Source: DASPOF01 sp035626155 (lineage in GTDB: Bacteria; Desulfobacterota; Binatia; Binatales; Binataceae). Taken from it: DNA of 36,443 nt. Position numbers and translations under genes: made by a program. Where the stretch lies: contig DASPOF010000035.1 in the NCBI GenBank assembly GCA_035626155.1, positions 1 through 36,443 on the forward strand. Reading direction: 5' to 3'. This document shows, piece by piece, positions 5,704 to 15,357 of this stretch. Below the pieces are notes generated by a model. The model worked only from the letters and a program-made list of their open reading frames with translations, ran no database searches and was not told the origin of the DNA. Within the stretch, counting starts at the first letter, position 1, and each line of letters opens with the position of its first letter.

Positions 5704-8670
5704 TCAGGCGAGGCCGCGCTGCTCGGCCTCGAAGTAGCGGTTGAATATCGCGCGGATGCGCGAGCGGCGCTCTTCGAGTTCCGCAAGCATCCGCGCCGGC
5801 GCGTCCGCGCCCTCGAACCCCATCCGGCGCGCAAGCGGCATCAGAGCCGCGCGATCGGTCGGCACGGCCCACGCGGACTGATCGCTCTCGATCCGCAGCC
5901 GGTTCTCGAGCCGGGCGAGGAAGCGGAAGTCCTCCTCGATGCTGCGGGCGTCCTCGTGCTTGAGCAGCCCAAGCCGCGCAAGAGCCGCGAGCAGAGCGCG
6001 TGTGCCGCCGGCGCGAAGCTCGCGATGCGCCGCGCCATGGCGCAGCGCCATCATCTGCGCGAGGAACTCGACGTCTACCAGCCCGCCGCGTCCCTGCTTG
6101 AGATTGAGCCGCTTTGAGTCCTCGGCTCCGATCTCGCGCTCCATCCGCGCGCGCATCGCGGCGATCTCCGCCACGCCCTCGGCGCTGAGCGCGCGCCCGA
6201 AGACGAAATCCTCGCGCGCCGCTTCCACCAGGGCTCCCAGTTCCGCGTCGCCTGCGACGACGCGTCCGCGCACCAGCGCTTGCCGCTCCCAGAGCGCGGA
6301 GCTCTGGCGATGGTATTCACGAAATCCTTCCAGCGATGTCACCAGCGGACCCGCGTTGCCCGAAGGCCGCAAGCGCAGGTCAAGCTTGTAGGCGTAACCT
6401 TCGCGGGTGCGTGTCTGCAGTATCGCGATCAGCCGCTGTGCGATTCGCGCCGCAACTTCGCGGCTGCTCGCCGCCACCTCGGCGCGATCGTCGTACACGA
6501 AGATGAGGTCGAGGTCCGAATTATAAGTCATCTCGCACGCGCCGAGCCGGCCCATCGCGAGAACGCAGAGCCTGAGCGACGCCGGGATGCTCCAGCGCGG
6601 CGCAACCTCGGCGCGCGCAAGCGCGAGCGCCTCGCCGAGCACCGCCTCGGCCAGCAGCGTGAGTTCCGTCTCGACCTCTTCCAATTCCAAGTCGCCCGCG
6701 AGGTCCGCGATCGCGATTCGCAGGAACTCCTGGTGGCGCAGCGTTCGGATCGCGTCGAGGCGGGATTCGAAGTCCGGGCTCGCATCAACCCGCTCGGCGG
6801 CCTCGCGGCGCAAGTCGTCGAGCGATCGGCGCGGATGGACCAGGTCGGACCGCACGAGGGTGTCGAGCATGTCGGGATGGCGGATGAAGATCGTCGAGAG
6901 GTAGCGGCTCGAAGCAAACAACTTCAGCAGCACGCGGCGCGTGGCGGGATGTTGCTCCAGGAGCGCGAGAAATGACGTCCGGGCGCCGACCGCGGCGATG
7001 AACGCAGCGAGGTTCATCAGGGCGAGGTCGGGATCGGGCAGAGCGCGGATCTCATCGAGCAGGAGCGGGCCGAGAGTTTCGAGCAATTCGCGCCGGCGCG
7101 GACTTGCCGGTGCGTGCTCGGGTCCTCGCGCGAGCAGTTCCAGGTGGCCGGCGCTCTCATCAGGCACCGCGAAGCCCATCCGCGCGAGGATCGGCGCGGC
7201 ACGGGGAGGCTCGAGCGCCGCGCGCCAGGCCATGGTCGCGTCGGAGGAGGCGCGCGCGATGCCCGCCTCGTCGCCCCCGGCCAGCGTCTCGCGAAATTGC
7301 ATCGCAACCAGGTCGCGATGATGCCTGAGCGCGCCCATAACGCGGGCGACCGCCGCGTTGTCCTTGCCCGCGCCCATTCGCGCCGCGAGCGCGCGCATCG
7401 CAGCGGCATCGGCGGAGTCGGGCAAGACATGCGTCTGACGCCCGGCGACGATTTGCAGCTTATGCTCGACGTCGCGCAGATAAAGGTACGCATCCGCAAG
7501 CCGCCGCGCGCGCTCGGATGGCAGGTAGCCAAGCGACTCGAGCTTCTCCAGAGCGGGCACCGTCTTCTCGATGCGCAGGCGCGGGTCGCGCCCGCCGTAA
7601 ATCAGGGTCAGCGACTGGACGATGAACTCGAGTTCGCGAATCCCGCCGTAGCCGAGCTTGATGTTGCGCTCGACCATCGCCGGCGTTCGCAGCTCGGCCT
7701 CGATCTGCCGCTTCATCGCGCGCAACTGGCGCAGCGTGTCGAAATCGAGGTAGGTGCGGTAGATGAAGGGCGCCAGCTCGGCGATGAGCCGGCGGCCAAG
7801 CTCGATCGCACCGGCGACCGGACGCGCCCGCAGCAGCGCGGCGCGCTCCCAAGTCTGACCGAGGCTCTGATAAAAGCTCACCGCGCCCTCGACCGGCGTC
7901 ACGAGATGCGAGCTTCGCCCGCCCGGACGAAGCCGCATGTCCACGCGGAAGCATCCGCCCGCGAGAATCTCCGTGATGAGGCTGCCGAGGTGCGCGGCGG
8001 CATCGGTCGCGCCCTCGCGCCCGCGCGGGTCGTGAAGATAGATGAGGTCGATGTCGGAGCTGAGGTTGAGTTCGCTCGCTCCGAGCTTGCCCATCGCAAG
8101 CACGCAGAAATCGCCGGCGTCGGCCGCGCGCGGACCGGCCAGCCGCATCGCGAGCGCAAAGGCGGCGCGAATGCATTCGTCGGCGAGCGCCGACATCAGG
8201 CGCGCGGTGTCCCCGACCGCGATTCGATCGAGCAGGTCCGCGACCGCGATGTCCACAAACCTGCGCCGCTTCCATCCGCTGAGCAGAGCCGATGCGGACG
8301 TCTTGTCGGCGGCGTCGATCGGACCACATCGCATCGAATCGAGCAGCGAATCCACGTTCGACCGCCGCGCGCCCGCGAAAATCTCGTACCAGCCGGGTCC
8401 CGACGCGGCGAGTTCCGATGCGACCAGCTCGGATGCGCCGAGGCAGAAGACGAGATCGCGCGCCGATGCCGGATCGCCAAGTGCACTCAGGAGTGTGTCG
8501 CGGGATTGGTCGCCGAGGCGAAGCAGGAATGCGAGTGCGAGGCGCTCATCGGGCGCGGTCTCGGCAACAAGCTGCGAGGCCCGGCGCGCCGCGCGCTCAT
8601 CGCCGAGTTGGCGCGCGAGCATACCGGCCAGCCCCAGAAGTTCGGGTGGAATCGCTCCATTCGGCGGCAT
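5704..8670 (-). CDS. glnE: Bifunctional glutamine synthetase adenylyltransferase/deadenylase
   Basis: This protein of about 988 residues controls glutamine synthetase by adding or removing AMP in response to PII. Two nucleotidyltransferase modules are visible. The N-terminal deadenylase module has GxSD-type catalytic residues in LNLSSDIDLIYLHD (about 201-214). The C-terminal adenylyltransferase module has MTYNSDLDLIFVYDD at roughly 700. Each is followed by its helical GlnE/GlnD-type domain (GYGGIRELEFIVQSL and GRGGLVDVEFLAQMM). The family is usually about 950 residues. The ATG at 8670 (MPPNGAIPPELL) is preferred: longer readings would overlap the divergent GST gene and give sequence unlike the family. 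The ribosome binding site is poor, so the start could be a few codons further in. Only about 100 bases separate it from the divergent gst. Confidence 0.95.
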   Translation of the reverse strand: MPPNGAIPPELLGLAGMLARQLGDERAARRASQLVAETAPDERLALAFLLRLGDQSRDTLLSALGDPASARDLVFCLGASELVASELAASGPGWYEIFAGARRSNVDSLLDSMRCGPIDAADKTSASALLSGWKRRRFVDIAVADLLDRIAVGDTARLMSALADECIRAAFALAMRLAGPRAADAGDFCVLAMGKLGASELNLSSDIDLIYLHDPRGREGATDAAAHLGSLITEILAGGCFRVDMRLRPGGRSSHLVTPVEGAVSFYQSLGQTWERAALLRARPVAGAIELGRRLIAELAPFIYRTYLDFDTLRQLRAMKRQIEAELRTPAMVERNIKLGYGGIRELEFIVQSLTLIYGGRDPRLRIEKTVPALEKLESLGYLPSERARRLADAYLYLRDVEHKLQIVAGRQTHVLPDSADAAAMRALAARMGAGKDNAAVARVMGALRHHRDLVAMQFRETLAGGDEAGIARASSDATMAWRAALEPPRAAPILARMGFAVPDESAGHLELLARGPEHAPASPRRRELLETLGPLLLDEIRALPDPDLALMNLAAFIAAVGARTSFLALLEQHPATRRVLLKLFASSRYLSTIFIRHPDMLDTLVRSDLVHPRRSLDDLRREAAERVDASPDFESRLDAIRTLRHQEFLRIAIADLAGDLELEEVETELTLLAEAVLGEALALARAEVAPRWSIPASLRLCVLAMGRLGACEMTYNSDLDLIFVYDDRAEVAASSREVAARIAQRLIAILQTRTREGYAYKLDLRLRPSGNAGPLVTSLEGFREYHRQSSALWERQALVRGRVVAGDAELGALVEAAREDFVFGRALSAEGVAEIAAMRARMEREIGAEDSKRLNLKQGRGGLVDVEFLAQMMALRHGAAHRELRAGGTRALLAALARLGLLKHEDARSIEEDFRFLARLENRLRIESDQSAWAVPTDRAALMPLARRMGFEGADAPARMLAELEERRSRIRAIFNRYFEAEQRGLA

Positions 8671-8769
8671 CTCAAATAACGATAACAGAGCGGGCCGCGC
8701 GACGCTTATCGTCTTGAATGGCGCCGTGATAAACTCGCGCCACCGATCCCGCCATAAGGAGCCCGTCTC

Positions 8770-9444
8770 ATGATCGTTCTGTACACCACCGAACGCGATT
8801 ACCCGTGGGGAACCCTGCGCTCGACGCATGCCAGCAAGACCAAGATTGTCCTTGAAGAAAAGGGCCTCAAGTACCGGATCGAAAATTTGCCGCCGGGGAA
8901 TTTGTGGAAGAAGCCCCCTGAGATGCTCGCGCGCCACCCGCTCGGCAAAGTGCCCTATATAGAAGATGAGGGCATCACGATCTTCGACTCGACCGTGATC
9001 GACGAGTATCTCGAGGAGCGCTATCCGGAGCCGCACCTGATGCCGGCGGACGTAATCGCGCGGATGCGCGTGCGCGAGGCGGAGCAGTTTGGCGATGAGG
9101 CGCTGCTCGGCGGGAGCCTGCCGCCAATCTGGATGCCGTACTGGAGCGAGCCGGCCAAGCGCGATGCCGACCGGATGGAGAAGGGACGCGAGATGCTGCG
9201 GACGCGCGACCTGCCGTATGTCGAGAAGCTGCTCTTAAGCGCGCCTGCGGGCGGATACCTTTGCGGCGCGTTCTCGCTCGCGGATGCGCCGATGATGGCG
9301 CTCGCGATGGTGCTCGAGGTGGACGCGCTGAACCTCGACGCGTTCCCGAAGGTCGCGGCTTACCTGGCGCGGCTTCGCGAGCGCAAGAGTTATCGCGCGA
9401 TCAGTCCGCGCACCAAGGTCGCGGATTCAACTCACGGCGGCTGA
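8770..9444 (+). CDS. Glutathione S-transferase family protein
   Basis: The protein has 224 residues in the two-domain GST layout. The N-terminal thioredoxin-like domain has the cis-proline (GKVPYIED, Val61-Pro62) and the glutathione-contacting acidic-Ser pair (FDSTVIDEYLEERYP, Asp73-Ser74). The all-helical C-terminal domain carries the conserved SLADAPM motif. It probably conjugates or reduces substrates with glutathione. The class and substrate cannot be read from sequence. AAGGAG lies 8 bases before the ATG. It diverges from glnE and appears monocistronic. Confidence 0.9.
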   Translation: MIVLYTTERDYPWGTLRSTHASKTKIVLEEKGLKYRIENLPPGNLWKKPPEMLARHPLGKVPYIEDEGITIFDSTVIDEYLEERYPEPHLMPADVIARMRVREAEQFGDEALLGGSLPPIWMPYWSEPAKRDADRMEKGREMLRTRDLPYVEKLLLSAPAGGYLCGAFSLADAPMMALAMVLEVDALNLDAFPKVAAYLARLRERKSYRAISPRTKVADSTHGG

Positions 9445-9450
9445 GCGATC

Positions 9451-9699
9451 TCAGCCGCCATTTCCATTTTCCCACTCGATTAGCAATCCTCTGACGGGCG
9501 GCGAAAGCCGCCCCTGGGCGATGTTGTGCCGCTCGAGTGCGGCCGCGCGAGAACATTTCGTCTGAACATCGACGTCCATTAACACATTAATCTGGGCGTA
9601 GTTGGTCATACTCAGTCGCAGGCAACCGGCTATGGGATAAGGTTCGCTCCCCGCACCCGTATCGTTGATTCGGATTTGAACAGGGTCGAGAATTTTCAT
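9451..9699 (-). CDS. Possible small hypothetical protein
   Basis: A leftward frame of 82 codons starts with MKILDPVQIRINDTG and ends LIEWENGNGG. It fits between the end of the GST gene (7 bases away) and the DUF3313 gene without overlap. Its codons look balanced rather than like antisense noise. There is no good ribosome binding site and I recognise no domain. The frame stays open further upstream, but there it is antisense to the DUF3313 gene and not credible. Confidence 0.35.
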   Translation of the reverse strand: MKILDPVQIRINDTGAGSEPYPIAGCLRLSMTNYAQINVLMDVDVQTKCSRAAALERHNIAQGRLSPPVRGLLIEWENGNGG

Positions 9700-9846
9700 T
9701 CGGATGTCTATTAGGCGCGACCGGCGATAAACGTATCGACGAAATGGACTATGCTTTCTCTGCGTAATTGTGAGGAGTTTGGAGCACACGCCAGTCGCTG
9801 GGGAAAGAACTGATGTCCGATGTTGCTGCTCCATCGGATTAAAATC

Positions 9847-9860
9847 CGTGTCACGACACG
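9847..9860. promoter_or_regulatory. Palindrome just upstream of the DUF3313 gene, possible operator
   Basis: CGTGTC, AC, GACACG form a 6-bp inverted repeat around a two-base centre. It ends five bases before the AAAGGGGAG ribosome binding site of the lipoprotein gene. It is operator-like in size and symmetry; no regulator is known from the window. Confidence 0.3.
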
Positions 9861-9879
9861 TACGAAAGGGGAGATCGGC

Positions 9880-10629
9880 ATGATCGAGACCATTCATCAA
9901 AAAGGAAAGTCTTCGCGGTTGGTATTCGGGTTGGCGTGGCTTGCTATCCTGCAGTTTGCCCTGGCGGGCGGTTGCGCGAGGACGGTCGCGGAGCAGCCCG
10001 CGGTCGCCAGCCAGGTCGCAAGCGGGAAGGCTCCAAACACGGTAACCGGATTCTTTGGCGACGACTATTCCAAGCTTCAACCCGGCGGTGACGGTCAGGT
10101 GGCTATGCTCTACATCAACCCGAACGTCAATTGGAGCCAATACGACAAGGTACTCCTTGAACCGATTGAGTTCTGGGGCAGTGAAAACTCGAACGTGCCA
10201 TACGAAGAGCAGCAGATGCTCGCGGCATATGCTTACAGCCGGATGAAGCAGGACCTGCAAGAGCATTTCACCCTCGTCGACAAGCGGGGCCCGGGAGTGC
10301 TGATACTTCGAGCTGCGCTGAATGACGCGACCGCCGCGACCCCGGGCCTTCGGTCGGTGTCCGTAGCAATCCCGCAGGCGGAGCTTTTGAATGGGCTGCA
10401 ATCGCTTGCGACCGGCAGCTATGCATTTGTGGGCTCCGCCGAGGGCGAAATGAGATTGAATGACTCGATGACGAATGAGTTGCTGATGGCCGGAATAGAT
10501 AAACGGGCCGGCGGTATAGCGTTAACCTCCGTGGCTCAATGGAAATGGGGCGACGCAAAGGCAGCCCTGGACTATTGGGGGAAGAGAATCACAAATCGCC
10601 TACTCGAACTACAGGGGCGTAAGAGTTAA
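9880..10629 (+). CDS. DUF3313 domain-containing exported protein, probable lipoprotein
   Basis: This 249-residue protein has a hydrophobic export signal (about 13-31) ending LAGGC, close to a lipobox, with Cys32 as the likely lipidated residue. The mature part matches the DUF3313 pattern: GQVAMLYINPNVNWSQYDKVLLEPIE-type opening, DKRGPGVLILRAALNDA, then a SYAFVGSAEGEM stretch, DKRAGGIAL, and WKWGDAKAALDYW near the end. Function is unknown; members are predicted periplasmic or outer-membrane lipoproteins in Proteobacteria. ATG 9880 is chosen because AAAGGGGAG sits 6 bases upstream. It ends convergently against the efflux operon. Confidence 0.85.
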   Translation: MIETIHQKGKSSRLVFGLAWLAILQFALAGGCARTVAEQPAVASQVASGKAPNTVTGFFGDDYSKLQPGGDGQVAMLYINPNVNWSQYDKVLLEPIEFWGSENSNVPYEEQQMLAAYAYSRMKQDLQEHFTLVDKRGPGVLILRAALNDATAATPGLRSVSVAIPQAELLNGLQSLATGSYAFVGSAEGEMRLNDSMTNELLMAGIDKRAGGIALTSVAQWKWGDAKAALDYWGKRITNRLLELQGRKS

Positions 10630-10648
10630 GCCCGTTGCGTCAGGCGTC

Positions 10649-10693
10649 AGGCTTGAGAAAGCTTTAAGCCCGATAGCGAGCCGCCGCGGCTCG
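10649..10693. terminator. Hairpins between convergent genes, possible bidirectional terminator
   Basis: The 69-base gap between the DUF3313 gene and the leftward RND gene holds a GCTT-GAGA-AAGC mini-hairpin followed by TTT (10651-10665), and CGAGCC/GGCTCG with a 5-base loop (10677-10693). Neither has a long T-run, so termination is only probable from position. Confidence 0.3.
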
Positions 10694-10698
10694 GCGAT

Positions 10699-13600
10699 TC
10701 ACCTCAGTTTCAAAGTGCCGGCACTGAGTTCGCGCTCTTTCATGATCGCGAAGAAGACCGGCACGAGGATCAGCACGTGAATCGTTGATGTGATCATCCC
10801 GCCAACGATCGGCGCGGCGATCGGCTTCATCACGTCCGACCCGATCCCGCTCTCCCATAGAATTGGCGCGAGACTGAGCATCACGACCGCGACCGTCATC
10901 AGCTTGGGCCGAAGCCGCTGGACTGCGCCCTCGATGGTTGCGCCGGCGATCGCGCCATAGCTGAGTTCGCCCGCGGCGATCCGGCGATCGAGCGCTTCGT
11001 GCAGATAGATCACCATCACGACGCCGGTCTCGACGGCGATTCCGAACAGGGCGATGTAACCGACCCATACCGCGACGCTGAAGTTGAATCCCATGAGGTA
11101 TTGCAAGAGCAGGCCGCCGGTCATCGCGTACCCGGTTGGCAGGATCAGTACGATCGCCTCGGTCGCGGACTCAAAGAGCATGAAAAGCAGGACAAAGATC
11201 ACCGCGAAGACGATCGGGAGGATCAGCGCGAGGCGCCTTCGCGCGCGAAGCTGAAATTCATATTCGCCCGACCACCCGATTCTGTAGCCCGGCGGCATAC
11301 GCAGTTGCCTGTCGAGAGCGCTCTGGGCTTTCGCGACATAGCCGCCGTAGTCACTCGTCGCGAGATCGATATAGACATAGCCGGTCAGGAGCCCATCTTC
11401 GTCGCGAATCATCGACGGGCCCGGGCTCAAGTCGATCCGGGCGACCTCGCCAAGCGGAATCTGGGCGCCGGCCGGAGTCATAATGAGGATCCGAGAGAGC
11501 GCATCGGGATTGTCGCGATAGTCGGCCAGGTAGCGGACGTTGATCGGATATCGCTCGCGTCCCTCGACGGTGGTCGCGATATTTTCGCCGCCAATGCCGG
11601 AGCTTACCGCCCGCTGAGCGTCGCCCACCGTAAGCCCGTAGCGCGCCGCCTTGGCGCGATCGACGGTGACGTTGATGTAGAAGCCCTGCGACACGCGCTC
11701 GGCGAACACTCCCCGCGTTCCCGGCGCCGAGCCGAGGATCTTTTCGACCTGGGACCCGATCGTTTGGATGCCGGCAAGTTCCGGTCCCTGAATCTTCAAT
11801 CCGACCGGCGTCTTGATCCCGGTCAGCTCCATGTCGAGCCGGTTTTCGACCGGCATCGTCCAGGTATTCGAGAGGCCCGGAAATTTGAGCTTGTCGTCCA
11901 TCTCCGCGATGAGCCGATCGTAGGTCATGCCTTTGCGCCACTGGCGGCGCGGCTTCAGCATGATCGTCGTGTCGTACATGTCGAGCGGAGCGTTGTCGGT
12001 CGCGCTGTCGGAGCGCCCGATTGTACCGAACACGCTCTCGACTTCGGGGAAGCCGCGGATGATCTCATCCTGCTTCTGCATCAGGTTGACCGCCGATGCG
12101 ATCGAGATTCCGGGCAAGGCCGTGGGCATGTACAGGCTGGATCCCTCATAGAGCGGCGGCATGAACTGGCTGCCAATCCTGAACAAGAGCGGAATAGTAA
12201 AGACCAGAAAGATTAGATTGGCCGCGATAGTCAGTGTGCGATGGCGAAGGCACCAGCGTATCACCGGCAGATACAGGGCCTGAGAAAGCCGCGAGATCGG
12301 ATTCTCCTCTTCCGCCTTAAGCCGCCTGCCGCGGATCAATAGAACCATCAGAACCGGCACGATCGTGATCGCCAGCACGGATGAGAAAACGATCGCGAAG
12401 GTCTTGGTATAGGCGAGCGGACTGAACATCCGGCCCTCCTGCGATTCGAGCAGGAACACCGGCAGGAACGAAACCACGATGATGATCAGCGAGAAGAAGA
12501 TCGGCCGTCCGACCTGTTTTGCGGCGGACAAGAGGATCCTCCCGCGCTCGGGCGCGGGCACGGCTTCCCCGCGTTGCATGGCCTCGCGCTCGGCCTCGGA
12601 CAGATGCCGGTGCCCGTTTTCGACCATCACGATCGACGCATCGACCAGCACGCCGATCGCCAGCGCGAGCCCGCCGAGCGACATAATGTTCGAGCTGATC
12701 CGCAGGTAATACATCGGAATGAAAGTGGCTATGACCGCGATGGGCAGAGTAAGAATCGGGATCAATGCCGAGCGCAGGTGAAACAGGAAAATGATGATCA
12801 CGAGGCTTACGATAACTGCCTCCTCGAGAAGATCGCGCTTGAGCGTGCCGATCGAGGCTTGAATCAGTCCCGACCGATCGTACCCGGTGACGATTTCGAT
12901 CCCGGGTGGTAGCGTACCGCTGATTTCCTTAAGCTTCCGCTTGACGCCCTCGATGACGTTGAGAGCGTTCTGTCCATAGCGCATCACTACGATTCCGCCG
13001 ACCGTTTCGCCATCGCCGTTCCATTCCGCGGCGCCCTCGCGCAAGTCGGGTCCGAGACTGACTATTCCGAGGTCCCGGACGAGTATTGGCGTCCCGTGGT
13101 CGGCCGCAACCGAGATGTTTTCGAGGTCGGCTACGCTGTGGATGTAGCCGAGTCCGCGGATCATGTAGTCCGCGCCCGACATTTCGAGCACGCGCCCGCC
13201 GACCTCGCCGTTGCTGTCACGGACTTTGTCGATGACGGTTTCCAATGGGACTTTCAGAGCGAGCAGGCGATTCGGATCGAGCTTGATTTGATACTGCTTG
13301 ACGAAGCCGCCGATCGTCGCGACCTCCGAGACTCCCGCAACAGTTTCGAGTGAGTATCGAACGTTCCAGTCCTGGATACTGCGCAATTCGGCGAGGCTGT
13401 GCGTATGGCTGCGATCGATCAGCGCGTACTCATACACCCAGCCCGCGCCGGTCGCATCGGGCCCTATAGCCGGCGCCACTCCCGAGGGGAGTTTGCCCGC
13501 GATCTGCTGGAGATACTCGAGCACGCGGCTTCGCGCCCAGTAGATATCCGTCCCGTCCTCGAAGACGACGAACACGTATGAATCGCTCGGCATGGTCTGC

Positions 13601-13851
13601 GCGCGGACTGCCTTGACGTGCGGCGCGGCGAGCATCGCGGTAACGATCGGATACGTCACCTGGTCCTCGATCAGGCTCGGCGGCTGTCCCATCCATTGCG
13701 TATGAACGATCACCTGAACGTCCGAAATGTCGGGGAGCGCATCGAGCGGAATCCGCCCGAGCGACCAGATGCCCGCCAGGACCAGCGACGCAACGCAGGA
13801 GAACAGGAAAAAACGGTTGCTATTGCACCAATCGATGATTCTTTCGACCAT
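10699..13851 (-). CDS. cusA: Heavy-metal efflux RND permease, CusA/CzcA type (Cu/Ag-like)
   Basis: This 1050-residue inner-membrane proton-driven pump is the engine of a tripartite metal exporter. It begins MVERIIDWCNSNRFFLF, the usual HME-RND start. It has the two large periplasmic loops and twelve expected membrane helices. The helix-4 proton-relay segment LAIGVLVDASIVMVENGHRH carries the conserved Asp and Glu of the HME class. Met-containing periplasmic segments (TWTMPVENRLDMELTGIKTPVG) resemble the monovalent-metal CusA branch. Copper/silver specificity is inferred from this resemblance and from the Met-rich adaptor. It starts 12 bases after the adaptor gene and is the last gene of the operon. 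Confidence 0.92.
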   Translation of the reverse strand: MVERIIDWCNSNRFFLFSCVASLVLAGIWSLGRIPLDALPDISDVQVIVHTQWMGQPPSLIEDQVTYPIVTAMLAAPHVKAVRAQTMPSDSYVFVVFEDGTDIYWARSRVLEYLQQIAGKLPSGVAPAIGPDATGAGWVYEYALIDRSHTHSLAELRSIQDWNVRYSLETVAGVSEVATIGGFVKQYQIKLDPNRLLALKVPLETVIDKVRDSNGEVGGRVLEMSGADYMIRGLGYIHSVADLENISVAADHGTPILVRDLGIVSLGPDLREGAAEWNGDGETVGGIVVMRYGQNALNVIEGVKRKLKEISGTLPPGIEIVTGYDRSGLIQASIGTLKRDLLEEAVIVSLVIIIFLFHLRSALIPILTLPIAVIATFIPMYYLRISSNIMSLGGLALAIGVLVDASIVMVENGHRHLSEAEREAMQRGEAVPAPERGRILLSAAKQVGRPIFFSLIIIVVSFLPVFLLESQEGRMFSPLAYTKTFAIVFSSVLAITIVPVLMVLLIRGRRLKAEEENPISRLSQALYLPVIRWCLRHRTLTIAANLIFLVFTIPLLFRIGSQFMPPLYEGSSLYMPTALPGISIASAVNLMQKQDEIIRGFPEVESVFGTIGRSDSATDNAPLDMYDTTIMLKPRRQWRKGMTYDRLIAEMDDKLKFPGLSNTWTMPVENRLDMELTGIKTPVGLKIQGPELAGIQTIGSQVEKILGSAPGTRGVFAERVSQGFYINVTVDRAKAARYGLTVGDAQRAVSSGIGGENIATTVEGRERYPINVRYLADYRDNPDALSRILIMTPAGAQIPLGEVARIDLSPGPSMIRDEDGLLTGYVYIDLATSDYGGYVAKAQSALDRQLRMPPGYRIGWSGEYEFQLRARRRLALILPIVFAVIFVLLFMLFESATEAIVLILPTGYAMTGGLLLQYLMGFNFSVAVWVGYIALFGIAVETGVVMVIYLHEALDRRIAAGELSYGAIAGATIEGAVQRLRPKLMTVAVVMLSLAPILWESGIGSDVMKPIAAPIVGGMITSTIHVLILVPVFFAIMKERELSAGTLKLR

Positions 13852-13863
13852 GTTCCGAGCCCC

Positions 13864-15357
13864 CTACATCGACATCGAGCCGGCGGCCGATACGTCCGCC
13901 CGCCGGGTCGCGATCGGCCGTCCGTCCTTCGATGCGGTTATCGTGAGGCTCCAGGTGCCGCCGCTTTCCAGATCGATAACGGCGGCGTAGACGCCGGCGC
14001 CTTGTTCCTGCGCCGCACCCTCATCGCGCATCGCCGCCATTCCCATCGCAGGCATCGCGGCCATGTAGAACGTCACCGTCACCTTTGCGCCTGTAATCGG
14101 CTGGCCGTGAGAATCGCGCAGGGTCACGATTACCTTGTTGTGGCCGCGCATTGGCGGATTCGGCTCGCTGGTGAATTCGATGCTTGCCTGAGGGATTGTT
14201 TGCGCCGGTTGCCCTGTCGCGTTCGCGGCCACGGCGGGAGCGGGCACAGGCTCGAAGGCGCCGGCGGCGGCCGCGAGCTGGCTCTCCGAATCGATCAGGA
14301 AGTTGGCGGATTTCACGACTCTCTGCCCCGCATCGACGCCCTTGAGCACGACGAACTCATCGCCCACCCGTGGTCCCAGCTCGACCTCGGCGGGAGTCAG
14401 ATAGCCGTCGGCGCGGTCGATGAATGCCAGGTTGTGTGCCCCGGTCCGAAGAACCGCGCTCGTGGGGATAACCGTTTGGCGGCCCATCGTAAGGCTGAGC
14501 GCGACCTCGCCGAACATCCCGGGAAAGAGCAATCCCTTGCGGTTGTCGAATTCGCATCGCACCCGCGCGGTGCGACTCATTGGATCGATCTGCGGCCAGA
14601 TGAAATCGACGCGGCCGTCGAAACTCTGACCGGGGTAGGCATCGATTCTGACCGCCGCACGATCGCCCGTGCGGACCTTGCCGATTTCGTTTTGGAAAAC
14701 CGCCGCATAGACCCATACGCTGGAGAGATCAGAAATCGTGAAGAGCCGGGTCTCCGGCTGCACGTACAGGTTCGGCAGCGCGTTGCGCTCGACGATGTAG
14801 CCGGTTGCCGGCGAATCGATCTCGACCGTGCGGAGAACCGTCCGCTCGCGCTCCAGGCGCGCGATCTCGCGTGGCGACACGCCCCAGAGCTTGAGCCGCT
14901 CGATCGAGGCGTCCACCAGCGACGCCGCGTCCGCGGTTACGCCGGTAATCGAACTATCGGTCGCGCGCCTGCGCGCATCGAGCGCGATCAGATATTCCTC
15001 CTCGGTGGCGGCGAGGTCCGGGCTGTAGATCGTGAACAGCGGCTGTCCTTTGCGCACGTATTGGTAGGTCTGGTTCGCGAATACCTGCGCGATCCATCCG
15101 GCGAATCGCGCCTGCACGTAGGCTTGCAAGCGTTCATCGGTCTCGATCGTCCCCGTCGTTTCGAGTTGCTCGCTCACGTCCTTGCGCTGGACGTCGGCGA
15201 ACGTGAGCCCGATCAACTGGCGGCGCTCCGGGGTAATCCGAATCGGCGCGAGCGAAGAATCATCCGCTATCGCACGCGGCGTTGCTGCTGAGAAAAGAAC
15301 CAGTAAGAAAATCGCGACGCCGCTGAGGATGCGGCGCGCAAATGATTTGCAGTTCAT
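13864..15357 (-). CDS. cusB: Efflux RND periplasmic adaptor, CusB type, with C-terminal YtkA-like domain
   Basis: This 497-residue membrane-fusion protein links the RND pump to the outer-membrane factor. A signal peptide covers about residues 1-31. It has the CusB barrel-sandwich and helical hairpin (YVRKGQPLFTIYSPDLAATEEEYLIAL) and the beta-barrel segment RTARVRCEFDNRKGLLFPGM. The last 100 or so residues form an extra domain of YtkA/FixH type (NPPMRGHNKVIVTLRDSHGQ, a Met-rich FYMAAMPAMGMAAM turn, GGTWSLTITA), which is not in E. coli CusB. The Met cluster could bind Cu(I). The start overlaps the end of the outer-membrane factor gene by 4 bases, so the two are probably coupled in translation. 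Confidence 0.92.
   Translation of the reverse strand: MNCKSFARRILSGVAIFLLVLFSAATPRAIADDSSLAPIRITPERRQLIGLTFADVQRKDVSEQLETTGTIETDERLQAYVQARFAGWIAQVFANQTYQYVRKGQPLFTIYSPDLAATEEEYLIALDARRRATDSSITGVTADAASLVDASIERLKLWGVSPREIARLERERTVLRTVEIDSPATGYIVERNALPNLYVQPETRLFTISDLSSVWVYAAVFQNEIGKVRTGDRAAVRIDAYPGQSFDGRVDFIWPQIDPMSRTARVRCEFDNRKGLLFPGMFGEVALSLTMGRQTVIPTSAVLRTGAHNLAFIDRADGYLTPAEVELGPRVGDEFVVLKGVDAGQRVVKSANFLIDSESQLAAAAGAFEPVPAPAVAANATGQPAQTIPQASIEFTSEPNPPMRGHNKVIVTLRDSHGQPITGAKVTVTFYMAAMPAMGMAAMRDEGAAQEQGAGVYAAVIDLESGGTWSLTITASKDGRPIATRRADVSAAGSMSM

Noticed and set aside
7114..8679. 521-codon rightward open frame inside glnE.
   Set aside because: It is antisense to both GlnE catalytic modules and has no domain-like sequence.
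9700..10401. Long leftward open frame over the DUF3313 gene.
   Set aside because: It is antisense to a gene with a signal peptide, good ribosome binding site and recognised domain. Only the part outside that gene (9451-9699) is kept as a weak candidate.
13618..15291. 557-codon rightward open frame across the adaptor gene.
   Set aside because: It is antisense to cusB and crosses the cusA-cusB junction, with no protein-like features.
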